DNA of 64,000 nucleotides from Sphingobacterium sp. HMA12 (GTDB lineage Bacteria > Bacteroidota > Bacteroidia > Sphingobacteriales > Sphingobacteriaceae), in NCBI RefSeq assembly GCF_002933815.1, contig NZ_BEYR01000003.1, positions 481,595 to 545,594 on the forward strand. The letters are read 5' to 3'. Each line of letters begins with the position of its first letter. Positions within the stretch are counted from its first letter, which is position 1. This document shows, piece by piece, positions 17,489 to 26,638 of the stretch. The notes under the pieces were generated by a model. That model made no database searches, was not told the origin of the DNA, and was given only the letters and a program-made list of their open reading frames with translations. Both the position numbers and the translations under genes were made by a program.

Positions 17489-18991
17489 TTAATTGTCACT
17501 CTCATCTACCCGGCCTCTTATCCAAATGATTAAATCCTCCTCTGGTGATAATCCAAGTTTCTTTCTCAAATTATAGCGATTATTTTCAATTGTCTTCGTA
17601 GCCTTAAAAGTATAGTCCGCAATTTCCTTGGTTGAAAAGCCGAGATAAATATAAGCGCATAGAATTAATTCAGTCGATTTGAAATTGGTATCGATACTAA
17701 GCATTTGTTTCAAAAATCGGGGATGAACCTCTTGGAATCGTGCCCAAAAAACAGGGGAATTTTTCTTCGCTAGTTGGATAAGTTCCGAAAAGGATTCATT
17801 TACCTTAAGTTCTAAAGTTTCTATCATTTGCTTTTTTTCTTCAATTTCGTTCTCTTTCGCAGAAATAAGTTTTGTCTTTTTTCGCTTGAATTGGTGGTAT
17901 TTCCACGCAAGTATCAAAAGTATCACAGAAAGTGATACGATAAATATTAATTTAGATCTGTTCTCACGGGCTGTGGCTTCGTTTTCACTTTTTTCGATAT
18001 TATCCAACACTGCTTGTACCCTGACTCTATTTTTATTTTCATCAATCAGTCTTGCTGCTGAGGATAATTTCAGATATTTTTCTTCTTCCTCTATTTGTCG
18101 AACTCTACTGTAGCTTTTTGAGATCTTAAGATATAGGTCTGAAGACGTAGACCTGTCCCATGTTCTTTTACGCTTGTCAGCAACAGCATCCAGATAAAAA
18201 GCAATGGCTTTTTTGATGTCTCCAGTTTGTGTGTAATAATCACCATAGATTTCTAAGAAAAGAGTTAGTGGCTTATTGTCTATTTGTGCCTGAGCAAAGG
18301 CAATCTTTATAAAAGGGAGCGCGGATGTTGGGTTGAATTGCTCGATATACATCATCGCCTTATAATAGTTTAAATAGGCTTTAGTCTTGTATATTTTTTT
18401 CAAATGTCTATAAGAGCTATCTGGCACTTTCTGTGCTTGTTCAATAGCCATTGAGCCATAGCGATGGGCAGATTTATAGTCACCGATGAGTGTATAGGAA
18501 TTGCCTAGAGAGGCAAGACTAAGTGCGGCAATCATCATAGATTCAGGCGATTGCCCCGGGAGGGTTAAATCAAGTATTTCTTGGTCTTGCTTAGCCTGCT
18601 GTTTATAGAGATGAAGTCGGCTGTAGTGGTGTGATTTTAGTTGTAAGAGGTTGGATTTTAGTGTTTTATTTTTGTTTACGGAACTTTCTGCGAGCCCCTT
18701 GTCGATATATGGATATGATTTTTCGTATTCTTCCAGGATATTTAAGGAGCGCGCAATATAAAAGTAAGCTTCTGCTTTGCGCTCTGAATCTTTACTGTCC
18801 TCTACCATGATGTTTGCCTGTTTGGCATATTCCAACGATGTGAGGGGATCGTCATCGATAGCCCCGTCAGCTTTTGTCAACAGGTCGTCAATCTTAGAAT
18901 TGTCCCCATCGCTGCGGATACACGAAAAAGTACTTGTACTGAGTAGCAATACTAGAATTGTCCAGTGGCTCTTAATAATAGTGTTTAACAT
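17489..18991 (-). CDS. TPR-containing membrane regulator with LuxR-type HTH
   Basis: This 500-residue protein starts with a lipobox-like signal (STSTFSCIRSDG). About 300 residues of TPR-like helices follow, then a membrane segment near residues 345-365 (LIFIVSLSVILLILAWKY), a coiled-coil linker and a C-terminal HTH (GFSTKEIADYTFKATKTIEN). This arrangement, with TPRs outside the membrane and a DNA-binding domain inside, is common in Bacteroidota. It could act as a one-component regulator of the divergent or neighbouring glycan locus, but the target is unknown. It is separated from the sigma gene by 278 bp. Confidence 0.8.
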   Translation of the reverse strand: MLNTIIKSHWTILVLLLSTSTFSCIRSDGDNSKIDDLLTKADGAIDDDPLTSLEYAKQANIMVEDSKDSERKAEAYFYIARSLNILEEYEKSYPYIDKGLAESSVNKNKTLKSNLLQLKSHHYSRLHLYKQQAKQDQEILDLTLPGQSPESMMIAALSLASLGNSYTLIGDYKSAHRYGSMAIEQAQKVPDSSYRHLKKIYKTKAYLNYYKAMMYIEQFNPTSALPFIKIAFAQAQIDNKPLTLFLEIYGDYYTQTGDIKKAIAFYLDAVADKRKRTWDRSTSSDLYLKISKSYSRVRQIEEEEKYLKLSSAARLIDENKNRVRVQAVLDNIEKSENEATARENRSKLIFIVSLSVILLILAWKYHQFKRKKTKLISAKENEIEEKKQMIETLELKVNESFSELIQLAKKNSPVFWARFQEVHPRFLKQMLSIDTNFKSTELILCAYIYLGFSTKEIADYTFKATKTIENNRYNLRKKLGLSPEEDLIIWIRGRVDESDN

Positions 18992-19323
18992 ATTTCTAAT
19001 CTACATCTGTGAGCTTATGATTTCTATTTGAACGCCACAAAACTATATCTGGTTGATTGATCTATAATCTGATTTTTATATTTTTTTGTTATCTCTTAAA
19101 AAATTAAGGAGATAAGTTTTATGGTTTGTCGGCTATACGTTACTTTGGTAGTAAAGTTATGATATTTCAAAATATAATTATAAAACATAATAGGACACTA
19201 CTATAATTGTTTAAATACAGGTGCGTAATTTTTTATCAAAAAAAGTTTAATCATTGAGGTTCAAACTTGAATTGTCTTGAGAATGAATAGCGGCAACATA
19301 ACCCTAAAGAGTAATTCGCTTCA
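18992..19323. other. Intergenic stretch, nothing recognised
   Basis: This is AT-rich DNA between the TPR/LuxR regulator and leader repeat copy 2. No gene, stable hairpin or repeat was seen. Confidence 0.5.
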
Positions 19324-19427
19324 TCCCTCCATTCCCGCCATTCACCGAGTTTTCCTGTCCATTAGTCTAAAGCCCATAGGTCAGGGGCGTATTGTGTCGT
19401 AGTTTTGAGTCAACAAATAAGAACAAT
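19324..19427 (+). promoter_or_regulatory. Dispersed leader repeat, copy 2, with TAGTTTTG -7 box
   Basis: Same leader element as at 3657, with the -7 box at 19400-19407. The original start ATG (19456) is again followed by the palindromic insert. This copy has one extra A in the poly-A run, so the upstream frame ends early at TAG after 28 codons. Confidence 0.65.
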
Positions 19428-19589
19428 ATAACTAACACAATAAAATAAAGACATTATGAACCATCATGAGTGTATTCAAAAGACACTCATGATAGCTTTA
19501 TCATCAAATAAAAAAACAAATAATTTCGATAAAAAACGCTAGTAAAAACATTCGCAGCAGCAGCCCTAACCGCAGTATCCACATTTGCA

Positions 19590-19976
19590 ATGGCAGCTAA
19601 CAAACCAGCATCAAAAACTAAAAAAGTAACCGTTAACCTTTCTACAGCAGACTTTGCCCTTGACCACTATATTGCGGTTACGACCGCGGGGGAACCTGCA
19701 GGAGTAGAGCATTTATTTGCCGAAGATTTCAGCCAAAAGGTTCAATCGGCAAATGCAAAGACCAACAGACGCGATCAAGTCGTAAAATACTTGAAAAAAC
19801 AAAAAGGAGCGAAGCTAAACTGTGTGATAAGCACCGATATCCTCGAGGAATCGGCAGATTATGTGGTCGCCAAAGTGACACTAAAATTTGAAGACTTCAC
19901 CAAGACTGATTTGGTGACTTTGGTTCGCGAGGGTAACGACTGGAAAGTGTCCAAATCAATCAATTCGTATAAATAA
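19590..19976 (+). CDS. NTF2-like/lumazine-binding-like protein, copy 2 (signal peptide lost)
   Basis: These 128 residues are close to copies 1 and 4 (STADFALDHYIAVTT, EGNDWKVSKSINSYK). As in copies 1 and 3, an insert disconnects the normal start from the signal-peptide codons, so only the mature-like frame from ATG 19590 remains. A terminator-like GCCATATC...GATGTGGC stem follows at 20011-20031. Copy-specific changes are mostly conservative, which argues against long neutral decay. The product may be cytoplasmic or unexpressed. Confidence 0.6.
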   Translation: MAANKPASKTKKVTVNLSTADFALDHYIAVTTAGEPAGVEHLFAEDFSQKVQSANAKTNRRDQVVKYLKKQKGAKLNCVISTDILEESADYVVAKVTLKFEDFTKTDLVTLVREGNDWKVSKSINSYK

Positions 19977-20036
19977 GAGCCATCTCAAATAAATATATAT
20001 GTTGTAGAGCCATATCGGAAGATGTGGCTTTAATTT

Positions 20037-22097
20037 TTACTGTTGGTTTTTATCTTTTTCAAGCAGAAGTATAAAATCCAAATATGTTTTTTTCTTTGAA
20101 AAATAGATATCATCCAATAAGCTTTTATATGCTGCAATAGCCTGCAGCAGAATTTGAAGATTTTCCTCATTGTACTGGTCTACATTAAAGTATAACAAGT
20201 CCGTAGCAATATATTTATTTAGTGTAGCCAACAAAGTTGCATCCATTGGGGGGTGTATGTTGTCCTGCAGTGATAGAAGCTTGGCTAATTTATTTTTGAA
20301 AACCTTTTCTCGTCTTTTGAGGTCACTCACTCTTGCTTCGATTTCCCCAAATGGCAAGGTCTGAGAGAGAAACGCAGTATTTTCATTCATGTCGTCATAA
20401 ATCGCCTGCGACTCATCAAATGTTTTATGGAAAGCAGCAAAATCATAATATTTCTGATCAAATTCTTCTTTACGGTTCTGTGCAATGGATAGCTGTAAAA
20501 AATAATGATGTATTTGATGATTATAGCCGTCTACTTGGCGCGTTATATCTTGGATGTCTTTATCAATTTTTAACAATAGCTCATCGGCATCGATATCCCG
20601 GTATTTTTTACCATCATAATCGAAGGTTTTTAGTTTAATTTCCCCCTTGTGTATTGCTTCCACAACATATTTGTCATTTTTCAGACTGTTGAGCTCATAG
20701 AAGAGGTCAATTCTGTCATCTGCAAACAATTCGTCAAATGTTAGTCCAATATGCTCTTTTGCCGCTAATTGATCCCCTTGTAGTATAGGGTTGTTGTAAT
20801 CGTAGAAATCGTTAAATTTTGGATTGATAGTATATCTGTTGATTTGACTTTCAAAATTATCTTTGAATGTCTGGAGTTCAAAAACTGCTGGGGCCTGCTG
20901 ATATTGGATATTCGAAAATAGCTTGTTAGAAATTTGATCTGCTATTGCAGCACCATTTGCAAGCAAGGCAATAGCAGGTTTATTCGAAACATCAGTCTTT
21001 ATGATATCAAGTTTCCACAGGGCTTTCACTCGTTCTTCATCCGTTGGATGTGAGGCCCATTGATTTTCGAGATTCAATTTCGATTTATCATATCTTTTTA
21101 ATGTCGCCAGTTCGATCTGAGGGAAGCCTTCTTGAACCCGATACCTACATCTCTCTGCAAGAAGTTGCATCACACAATGTTGTTCGCGATAAATATTATT
21201 ACTGCGAATATTATCAGCGATCTTTCCATCATAAAAATTAAAAACATAATTTAACGCATGATTTGCAAAACCCAATCGCAATAAAGAGTCTGCTAAGGCT
21301 TTGGAACCAGCTACATGTGCTGCAATTTCATCTGCATGAAATTCCATTTCCCGGGATAATGCCAAATAATTTAGATTAACATATTTGTAGAGGTATTTCA
21401 AGATGTTTTGAATCTGCTGGATAATAAAAACCGATATACCGATAAAAATAGCAGAATAGCCACTCACATTTCCCCATGTTTCAAATGTGCGATCCAGCGA
21501 CTCATTTTTATATAGCATATTGTAGATGATTTGATTGACATGATAGACATAACTACCAACTTTCATACTTTTCTGTGAAAAATGTCCGAATTCATGTGCA
21601 AGAATGGCTTTTAATTCCTGTTCAGTTACAGCATTTATTAAGCCCACACCGATCTGTAGATTCTTTCTTATGGGAAGGAACATGCTCCAAAAACTCGAAT
21701 CATAAAATACCGAGGCGTTAACATCATGAGATAGGAATACCTTCTTTGGGAAACTGGTGCCAACTTCGTCGACAATCTGATGGATTAAGGAAAATAGTTT
21801 CGGTTCATCCTGTTCAGTAATTTTGGTCAGATGGCTCGTATCTACTTTTGTCGAAGCAAATATAAATTTTACAAGAAAAAATAAAACCGTGAGACCGGAG
21901 GCAAACAGCCCTAGACAGGCAACTGCTGTTAGGAACATCGGTTTGGAAGTAAAAATTAATACACCTAACAGGGTAAAACCAATCGTAATTCCTATTGCAA
22001 ATAGAAGCAGGAAAATATAGGTAAATGCAAAAACGAAAATAGATAAGATCGTTTTACGTGCATGTTTTTTAAAACTTGCTGATACTAGTACTTTCAT
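20037..22097 (-). CDS. M48 family membrane metalloprotease
   Basis: This 686-residue protein has two or three N-terminal membrane segments (residues 14-80) and the zinc motif ILAHEFGHFSQ near residue 167. A further ligand is the glutamate in EMEFHADEIAAH near residue 250. This is the HtpX/CAAX-protease type of M48, extended by about 300 C-terminal helical residues that are not recognised. Members degrade membrane proteins or take part in quality control. It stands alone between two NTF2-like cassettes and on the opposite strand. Confidence 0.85.
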   Translation of the reverse strand: MKVLVSASFKKHARKTILSIFVFAFTYIFLLLFAIGITIGFTLLGVLIFTSKPMFLTAVACLGLFASGLTVLFFLVKFIFASTKVDTSHLTKITEQDEPKLFSLIHQIVDEVGTSFPKKVFLSHDVNASVFYDSSFWSMFLPIRKNLQIGVGLINAVTEQELKAILAHEFGHFSQKSMKVGSYVYHVNQIIYNMLYKNESLDRTFETWGNVSGYSAIFIGISVFIIQQIQNILKYLYKYVNLNYLALSREMEFHADEIAAHVAGSKALADSLLRLGFANHALNYVFNFYDGKIADNIRSNNIYREQHCVMQLLAERCRYRVQEGFPQIELATLKRYDKSKLNLENQWASHPTDEERVKALWKLDIIKTDVSNKPAIALLANGAAIADQISNKLFSNIQYQQAPAVFELQTFKDNFESQINRYTINPKFNDFYDYNNPILQGDQLAAKEHIGLTFDELFADDRIDLFYELNSLKNDKYVVEAIHKGEIKLKTFDYDGKKYRDIDADELLLKIDKDIQDITRQVDGYNHQIHHYFLQLSIAQNRKEEFDQKYYDFAAFHKTFDESQAIYDDMNENTAFLSQTLPFGEIEARVSDLKRREKVFKNKLAKLLSLQDNIHPPMDATLLATLNKYIATDLLYFNVDQYNEENLQILLQAIAAYKSLLDDIYFSKKKTYLDFILLLEKDKNQQ

Positions 22098-22197
22098 AAA
22101 GCTGTTAACAGTGATAAATTTGTTAATTGACTGATATAAAACTAAAAAATAATATCCATTTATTTGATATAGCCGTAGATCTAGTTTATAATCAGTT

Positions 22198-22304
22198 CAC
22201 CTCCCTATTTCCACCATTCATCGAGTTTTCCAGTCCGTTAATCTAAAGCCCATAGGCTAGGGGCGTATTGTGTTGTAGTTTTGATTCAACAAATAAGAAC
22301 AACA
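22198..22304 (+). promoter_or_regulatory. Dispersed leader repeat, copy 3, with TAGTTTTG -7 box
   Basis: Same leader element as at 3657, with the -7 box at 22276-22283. The start ATG 22332 is followed by the same 73-bp insert, whose hairpin here has one mismatch. Confidence 0.65.
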
Positions 22305-22464
22305 GAACTAACACAATAGGATAAAGACATTATGAACCATCATGATTGTATTCAAAAGGCACTCATGATAGCTTTATCATCAAATAAAAAACAAATAATT
22401 TCGATAAAAAACTCTAGTAAAAACATTCGCAGCAGCAGCCTTAATCGCAGTATCTACTTTCGCT

Positions 22465-22851
22465 ATGGCAGCTGAAAGCCCAGGTTCAAAATCAGCAAAA
22501 GCAAATGTTAACCTTTCAACGGCAGACTTTGCTCTTGAGCATTATGTTGCGGTAACTACCGAAGGAGAATCAGCAGGAGTAGAACAATTATTTGCTGAAG
22601 TTTTCAGCCAAAAAGTTCAAGCTTCCAATGCACAAAGCCATAGCCGTAGCGCGTTGATCAAATCTTTGAAAAAACAAAAAAGAGAGAAACTAAACTGTGT
22701 GGTAAGCACCGACATACTTGAAGAGTCGGCGGACTACATGGTTGCCAAAGTAACTTTGAAATTTGAAGATTTTACCAAAACAGACCTAGTGACGTTGGTT
22801 CGTGAAGGTAACGACTGGAAAGTGTCCACATCAATCAATTCATACAAATAG
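22465..22851 (+). CDS. NTF2-like/lumazine-binding-like protein, copy 3 (signal peptide lost)
   Basis: This 128-residue copy is like copies 1, 2 and 4 at both ends, but residues about 51-70 differ sharply (QASNAQSHSRSALIKSL where the others have QSANAKTNSRDQVVKYL). Its signal-peptide codons are out of frame because of the same 73-bp insert. The local divergence inside otherwise similar sequence suggests recombination with another paralogue. Terminator hairpin GCCAC...GTGGC with a T-run follows at 22892-22912. Confidence 0.6.
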   Translation: MAAESPGSKSAKANVNLSTADFALEHYVAVTTEGESAGVEQLFAEVFSQKVQASNAQSHSRSALIKSLKKQKREKLNCVVSTDILEESADYMVAKVTLKFEDFTKTDLVTLVREGNDWKVSTSINSYK

Positions 22852-22891
22852 GAGCAATCTCAAATAAATATATAAATATTGTAAAGCCACC

Positions 22892-22944
22892 TCGAGAGAT
22901 GTGGCTTTTTTACGTCAAAAGGGCCTGATTCTCATCAGACCCTT
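22892..22944 (+). terminator. Two consecutive terminator hairpins after NTF2-like copy 3
   Basis: GCCACCTCGAGAGATGTGGC with six T residues (22892-22912) is followed by a second stem, AAAGGGCCTGAT with ATCAGACCCTTT (about 22918-22944). Confidence 0.7.
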
Positions 22945-22983
22945 TCTCTTAGCGTTTACTTGTACAGTAATTTTTATGTTTCC

Positions 22984-23088
22984 TATCGTTTCCTCTTTTT
23001 TGTTTCCTCATCCAATGTTTTTAAAGACTATCGGATTTTCACTGTACGACGCCAATTTTTATGTTGGTCCTTTCTGTCGAAAGGTAGC
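22984..23088. repeat. Dispersed ~105-bp repeat, copy 2
   Basis: Second copy of the segment at 2309-2413, in the same orientation and again directly after a terminator. It precedes decayed coding DNA here as well. Confidence 0.6.
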
Positions 23089-23202
23089 TAATAGCCGCTT
23101 TGTATAGGAAGAACAGTAGCCGATGTGAAATAGTTTTATTGGAGTAAATTATTTTTGATAACTTGAATTAGCTTGTGTTGCTATGCTTAATCCGTTTATA
23201 GT

Positions 23203-23508
23203 ATGATAAGAATAATTAGTCTTGGCGGTATATTCTTTTTTTTAGGGGTTTCATGTTCTGTTCGTTGATTAGCTTCCATATTGCAGTTAGAGGAGAATAC
23301 TAGCGGTAAACTCCAACTCAACGGATATTACTATACAAAGTTAGATAGCGATTTTTTGATATCTTTTTTTTGCATGAAAACGGAATAGTCTATCAGGTTG
23401 AAAACCCCAAAGTCAAAAGTAGGTTTCATAGTATCGATGGGAGGTATTCGAAAAGCTATGTTGGTGATAAAAAGAATGCTTACGTCTATATATCCTGCTA
23501 TTCCTAAG
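23203..23508 (+). pseudogene. Decayed small lipoprotein gene
   Basis: From ATG 23203 a lipoprotein signal (GGIFFFLGVSCSVR) runs into TGA. The frame continues as LQLEENTSGKLQLNGYYYTK up to SDFLIS, then shifts by one in a T-run. It continues as FFLHENGIVYQVENPK to KNAYVYISCYS and a stop. One internal stop and one frameshift therefore break a protein of about 100 residues. The family is not recognised. Confidence 0.6.
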
Positions 23509-23580
23509 CAGAAGCAGTGGCAGGAGTAGGTTTAAAGCGGACTCCTAAGAATGGATTTTACTTACAGATTAACTCATGAC

Positions 23581-24276
23581 ATGAATACAGAGAAGATTAC
23601 AGCGTTAGAAAAGAGATGGACAGAATTGTTAAAAGGTCCTAAAAAATCAGATCAGACTGAAATTGGAAGAACAAAAATTACTGCCGCTGAATTGCAGCAT
23701 CAATTGCTTCAAAATGAAGATTATCAAAAATGGCTTAGGGAAAAAGAAAGGGTTCGAATAGCGCTTGAAGAAGCTTATGCTGAAGATGAGAAGCCATTAG
23801 TTGAAGATTTGAGGCAAGTCGGGGTCGATGTAAAATCTGTGTGGAATTTAGTAAATACCAAATCAAGTTATAAATCAGCTATCCCTGTTTTGTTGGCGCA
23901 TTTACCAATGCAATATCATTTAAAAAACAAAGAAGGAATAATAAGAGCATTAGCAGTGAAAGAAGCGAGAGGGATAGCTTGCAGTGCCATTCTTGAAGAA
24001 TATCACAAAACTCCAAAACACGACTTTAATTATCGGTGGCTTTTGGGCAATACCATGGCTGTCATTATTACTGCGGATTATATTGAAGATGTGATAGCTG
24101 TTGTCCAGGAAAGAGATAATGGCGAGTCAAGGCAGATGTTTGTTAAAGCATTGGCAAATATGAAGTCTCCGAAGATTAAAGATATATTTGAACAATTATT
24201 GATAGATAAGTGTGAAGTAGTAAACAAGGAAGCTCAAAAAGCTCTAAAGAAAATAAACAGAATAACTGATGATTAG
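23581..24276 (+). CDS. HEAT-repeat-like protein
   Basis: This protein of about 231 residues is all-helical and starts at ATG 23581 (MNTEKITALEKRW); an ATG 30 bp upstream is possible. The C-terminal half has HEAT-like helical pairs (AIPVLLAHLPMQYHLKNKEG, SPKIKDIFEQLLIDK). No catalytic motif is visible. Such proteins are scaffolds and are often found as immunity or accessory proteins in Bacteroidota. A 27-bp near-copy of part of this gene lies at 24769-24795 after the next gene. Confidence 0.55.
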   Translation: MNTEKITALEKRWTELLKGPKKSDQTEIGRTKITAAELQHQLLQNEDYQKWLREKERVRIALEEAYAEDEKPLVEDLRQVGVDVKSVWNLVNTKSSYKSAIPVLLAHLPMQYHLKNKEGIIRALAVKEARGIACSAILEEYHKTPKHDFNYRWLLGNTMAVIITADYIEDVIAVVQERDNGESRQMFVKALANMKSPKIKDIFEQLLIDKCEVVNKEAQKALKKINRITDD

Positions 24277-24432
24277 GCTGATTTGAAGCAGATGTTTTTA
24301 AGACAAATGGTTGAGAATAAAGTGATCTTTGTGTTTAGCCGATGTTTTGCGAAAAAGTATTTTGATTAACTTGTTTTGATGAATCATAAGCTTATATAGT
24401 GAATAGATTTCTACTTTTTAAAAATTAAAATA

Positions 24433-24759
24433 ATGAAACTTGTCGATTTAGTACGATATTTTAGAAATGGTGGTAGTTATGACAATTTTTGCCGACTTCA
24501 ATCTCTGGACGTTAATTCCGAGGTGATTGAAATTTATATGTTAGAACCAGTTAATTTAGATAGCGAACTAGCATTTTTTGCAATAGAAGATACGGAGGGA
24601 AAAATTGAATATGTGTTTAATGATAAAACATATTCTAATCTCTTTGATTTTTATATTTTTCAGGATTCAATTGAGGAATTTAAGACAAATGGAGATTCAG
24701 CAATAACCGATGAAGAAATCGCTTGTAGGTTATTGATGTATGGGTTAAATGATGCTTAG
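24433..24759 (+). CDS. Hypothetical protein, possible DUF7716-type immunity protein
   Basis: This 108-residue acidic soluble protein (MKLVDLVRYFRNGGSYDNF, SELAFFAIEDTEGKIEYVF) has no signal or membrane segment. The pattern of a short N-terminal helix followed by strands resembles small immunity-like families such as DUF7716, but the match is from memory and weak. It lies in a stretch of accessory genes, 156 bp after the HEAT-like gene on the same strand. Confidence 0.5.
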   Translation: MKLVDLVRYFRNGGSYDNFCRLQSLDVNSEVIEIYMLEPVNLDSELAFFAIEDTEGKIEYVFNDKTYSNLFDFYIFQDSIEEFKTNGDSAITDEEIACRLLMYGLNDA

Positions 24760-24858
24760 GCATCTGACGAGTCAAGACAGATTTTTGTTAAAAATTTTTG
24801 GATATTGTAGTGAATAAAGTATTTGGTTGCCAATTTGGTCATTACCTATTAATATTTG

Positions 24859-25195
24859 AATATCCGAGAGTTGGAACGACAGATTAATAGCTCCGTCTTT
24901 GAACGCGCAATGATTGGACATGTAAAACTCTCGTCACTGCCGAGAGAATTTAAGCAGGTATTAATAAAGCGTTTAAAGATAGCTACGTTTCTGATTTTTT
25001 AAATTTTCCAGAACCCTATAGTGAAGGAGAGCTTCAAAAAGGGCTGCTTCAGCAGATGAAAGATTTTATTCTTGAGTTAGGCCGAGACTTTCTATTTATT
25101 GACCAAGAATATAAAGTACAAGTGGGAAACTCTGATTTTTATATTGATCTACTTTTTTTTCATAGAGGATTACAGTGTTTAGTGGCATTTTTTGT
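24859..25195 (+). pseudogene. YhcG/DUF1016-type PDDEXK nuclease relic
   Basis: The frame from 24859 reads NIRELERQINSSVFERAMIG, a signature of YhcG-type proteins. It then shifts frame near 24958 to YVSDFLNFPEPYSEGELQKG, continuing to FILELGRDFLFIDQEYKVQV and FYIDLLFFHRGLQCLVA. The nuclease core end (ELKTGKF) is missing, and at about 25190 the sequence passes directly into a transposase fragment. An intact relative lies 280 bp downstream. Confidence 0.7.
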
Positions 25196-25372
25196 TGAAC
25201 GATTATGGCGGACAGTTAAATATGAAAATGTATATTTACAAGCATATGATAGCCCTAAGGCACTACGTTCTTGATTAAAAGATTGCTTTGAATTTTATAA
25301 TCATGAGCATTTTCATCAGTGGATAAATTATGATAAGCCAAAGAGCTTATATGAGCAAATAGAAGCAGCCTA
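25187..25372 (+). pseudogene. IS3-family transposase C-terminal fragment
   Basis: VERLWRTVKYENVYLQAYDS, then (after a TGA at 25272) LKDCFEFYNHEHFHQWINYD up to KPKSLYEQ, is the typical end of an IS3-group DDE transposase. It is fused in frame to the YhcG relic, which suggests a deletion between an inserted element and the host gene. It is not from the intact element at 50511. Confidence 0.7.
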
Positions 25373-25478
25373 GAAATGAAGATAATTATATAAAAGACAG
25401 AAATTACTGTTTAAGCTAAAGAGCGGAGCTTACTTATGAAAAATAGACATTATAAGATTATACTTAACAGGCCTGAAT

Positions 25479-26546
25479 ATGAAACTTTCGAATAACGAAC
25501 ATAACTTCTATAGCGAAATCAGAGACTTGCTTACAGAGGCACGGAGCCAGGCCTATCGTGCTGTCAATACCATTATGGTGCAAACTTATTGGCAGATCGG
25601 TAAGCGTATTGTGGAGCAAGAACAGCAAGGCAATAGCCGTGCAGGCTATGGTGATTTCATAGTATCAGGCCTTTCTAAGTATTTGTCAGATGCATTAGGT
25701 AAAGGTTTTTCAGAAGCCAATTTGTGGAACATGAGGCAGTTCTACCAAGTGTTCCCTGAATTTGACCAATTCTCTACGCAGCGCGTAGAGAATTCACAAT
25801 CCGTTACGCAGCGCGTAGCGAATCTTAGCTGGACAAATATTCGTTTGATTATGAGGATCGACGACCCCAGTGAACGGGACTATTATATCAAGGAGGCCAC
25901 AGGGCAAAATTGGACATCCCGTGTATTGGAACGGAATATCAAGAGCGGTTACTATCGTCGCTTACTTTCTACCCAACAAGCTCAAGCACTTTCTGATCTG
26001 GAGAAATATAATCCGGCCGATTTTATTAAAGACCCTTATATCGCCGAATTTTTGGATGTGCCTGAAGATTTGACTGGAAAAGAGTCTATTTTAGAAAAAG
26101 CATTGATCAACAATTTGCAAAAGTTTCTACTTGAATTGGGAAAAGGATTTTCCTTTGTCGAGCGTCAGATGCGCATCAGTACGGAAACTTCCCATTTTTA
26201 TGTGGATTTAGTTTTCTACAACTATCTGCTCAAGTGCTTTGTGGTAATTGATCTGAAGACAACCAAGCTCAGCCATAGTGATATTGGCCAGATGGATATG
26301 TACGTTCGTATGTTTGATGCACTGAAGCGTGGAGAAGACGATAATCCGACTATTGGCATTATCCTTTGTGCCGAGAAGGATGAAACTATCGTAAAATATT
26401 CCGTTTTAAAAGAGAATAAGCAGCTGTTTGCTTCGAAGTACAAAACGGTATTGCCGAGCGAAGAGGAATTGGCAGAAATGATTGCGATGCGCAATCGCAA
26501 ATTGATTGAAACACGAGGGGATAATAACAAAAAAAAACGAACATAA
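25479..26546 (+). CDS. YhcG/DUF1016 family PDDEXK nuclease
   Basis: This 355-residue protein has the DUF1016 N-terminal domain (AVNTIMVQTYWQIGKRIVEQ, AGYGDFIVSGLSKYLSDALG) and a C-terminal PD-(D/E)XK nuclease domain (FYVDLVFYN, FVVIDLKTTKL). YhcG proteins are Holliday-junction-resolvase-like and are common in defence islands, often near type I restriction genes, though none is adjacent here. A coding palindromic repeat at 25769-25817 gives a doubled TQRVxN motif near residues 106-118. The start ATG 25479 is preceded by an A-rich leader. Confidence 0.88.
   Translation: MKLSNNEHNFYSEIRDLLTEARSQAYRAVNTIMVQTYWQIGKRIVEQEQQGNSRAGYGDFIVSGLSKYLSDALGKGFSEANLWNMRQFYQVFPEFDQFSTQRVENSQSVTQRVANLSWTNIRLIMRIDDPSERDYYIKEATGQNWTSRVLERNIKSGYYRRLLSTQQAQALSDLEKYNPADFIKDPYIAEFLDVPEDLTGKESILEKALINNLQKFLLELGKGFSFVERQMRISTETSHFYVDLVFYNYLLKCFVVIDLKTTKLSHSDIGQMDMYVRMFDALKRGEDDNPTIGIILCAEKDETIVKYSVLKENKQLFASKYKTVLPSEEELAEMIAMRNRKLIETRGDNNKKKRT
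25769..25817. repeat. Palindromic coding repeat inside the YhcG gene
   Basis: ATTCTCTACGC (25769-25779) and GCGTAGAGAAT (25783-25793) form a perfect 11-bp inverted repeat. The core TACGCAGCGCGTA recurs at 25805-25817, exactly 30 bp later. The repeats stay in frame and encode TQRVxN twice. Confidence 0.75.
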
Positions 26547-26638
26547 AAACTTCACAATTTCGGTAGCCTTGAATATTCTTTTAAAAACTGGTGTCTTAAG
26601 GTTATCAACCGGTATGTTAAAAGGTAAAGATGAGCAAT

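Noticed and set aside
22901..23107. Plus-strand 68-codon frame
   Set aside because: It consists of a terminator hairpin and the dispersed 105-bp repeat; the other copy of the repeat is not open in that frame.
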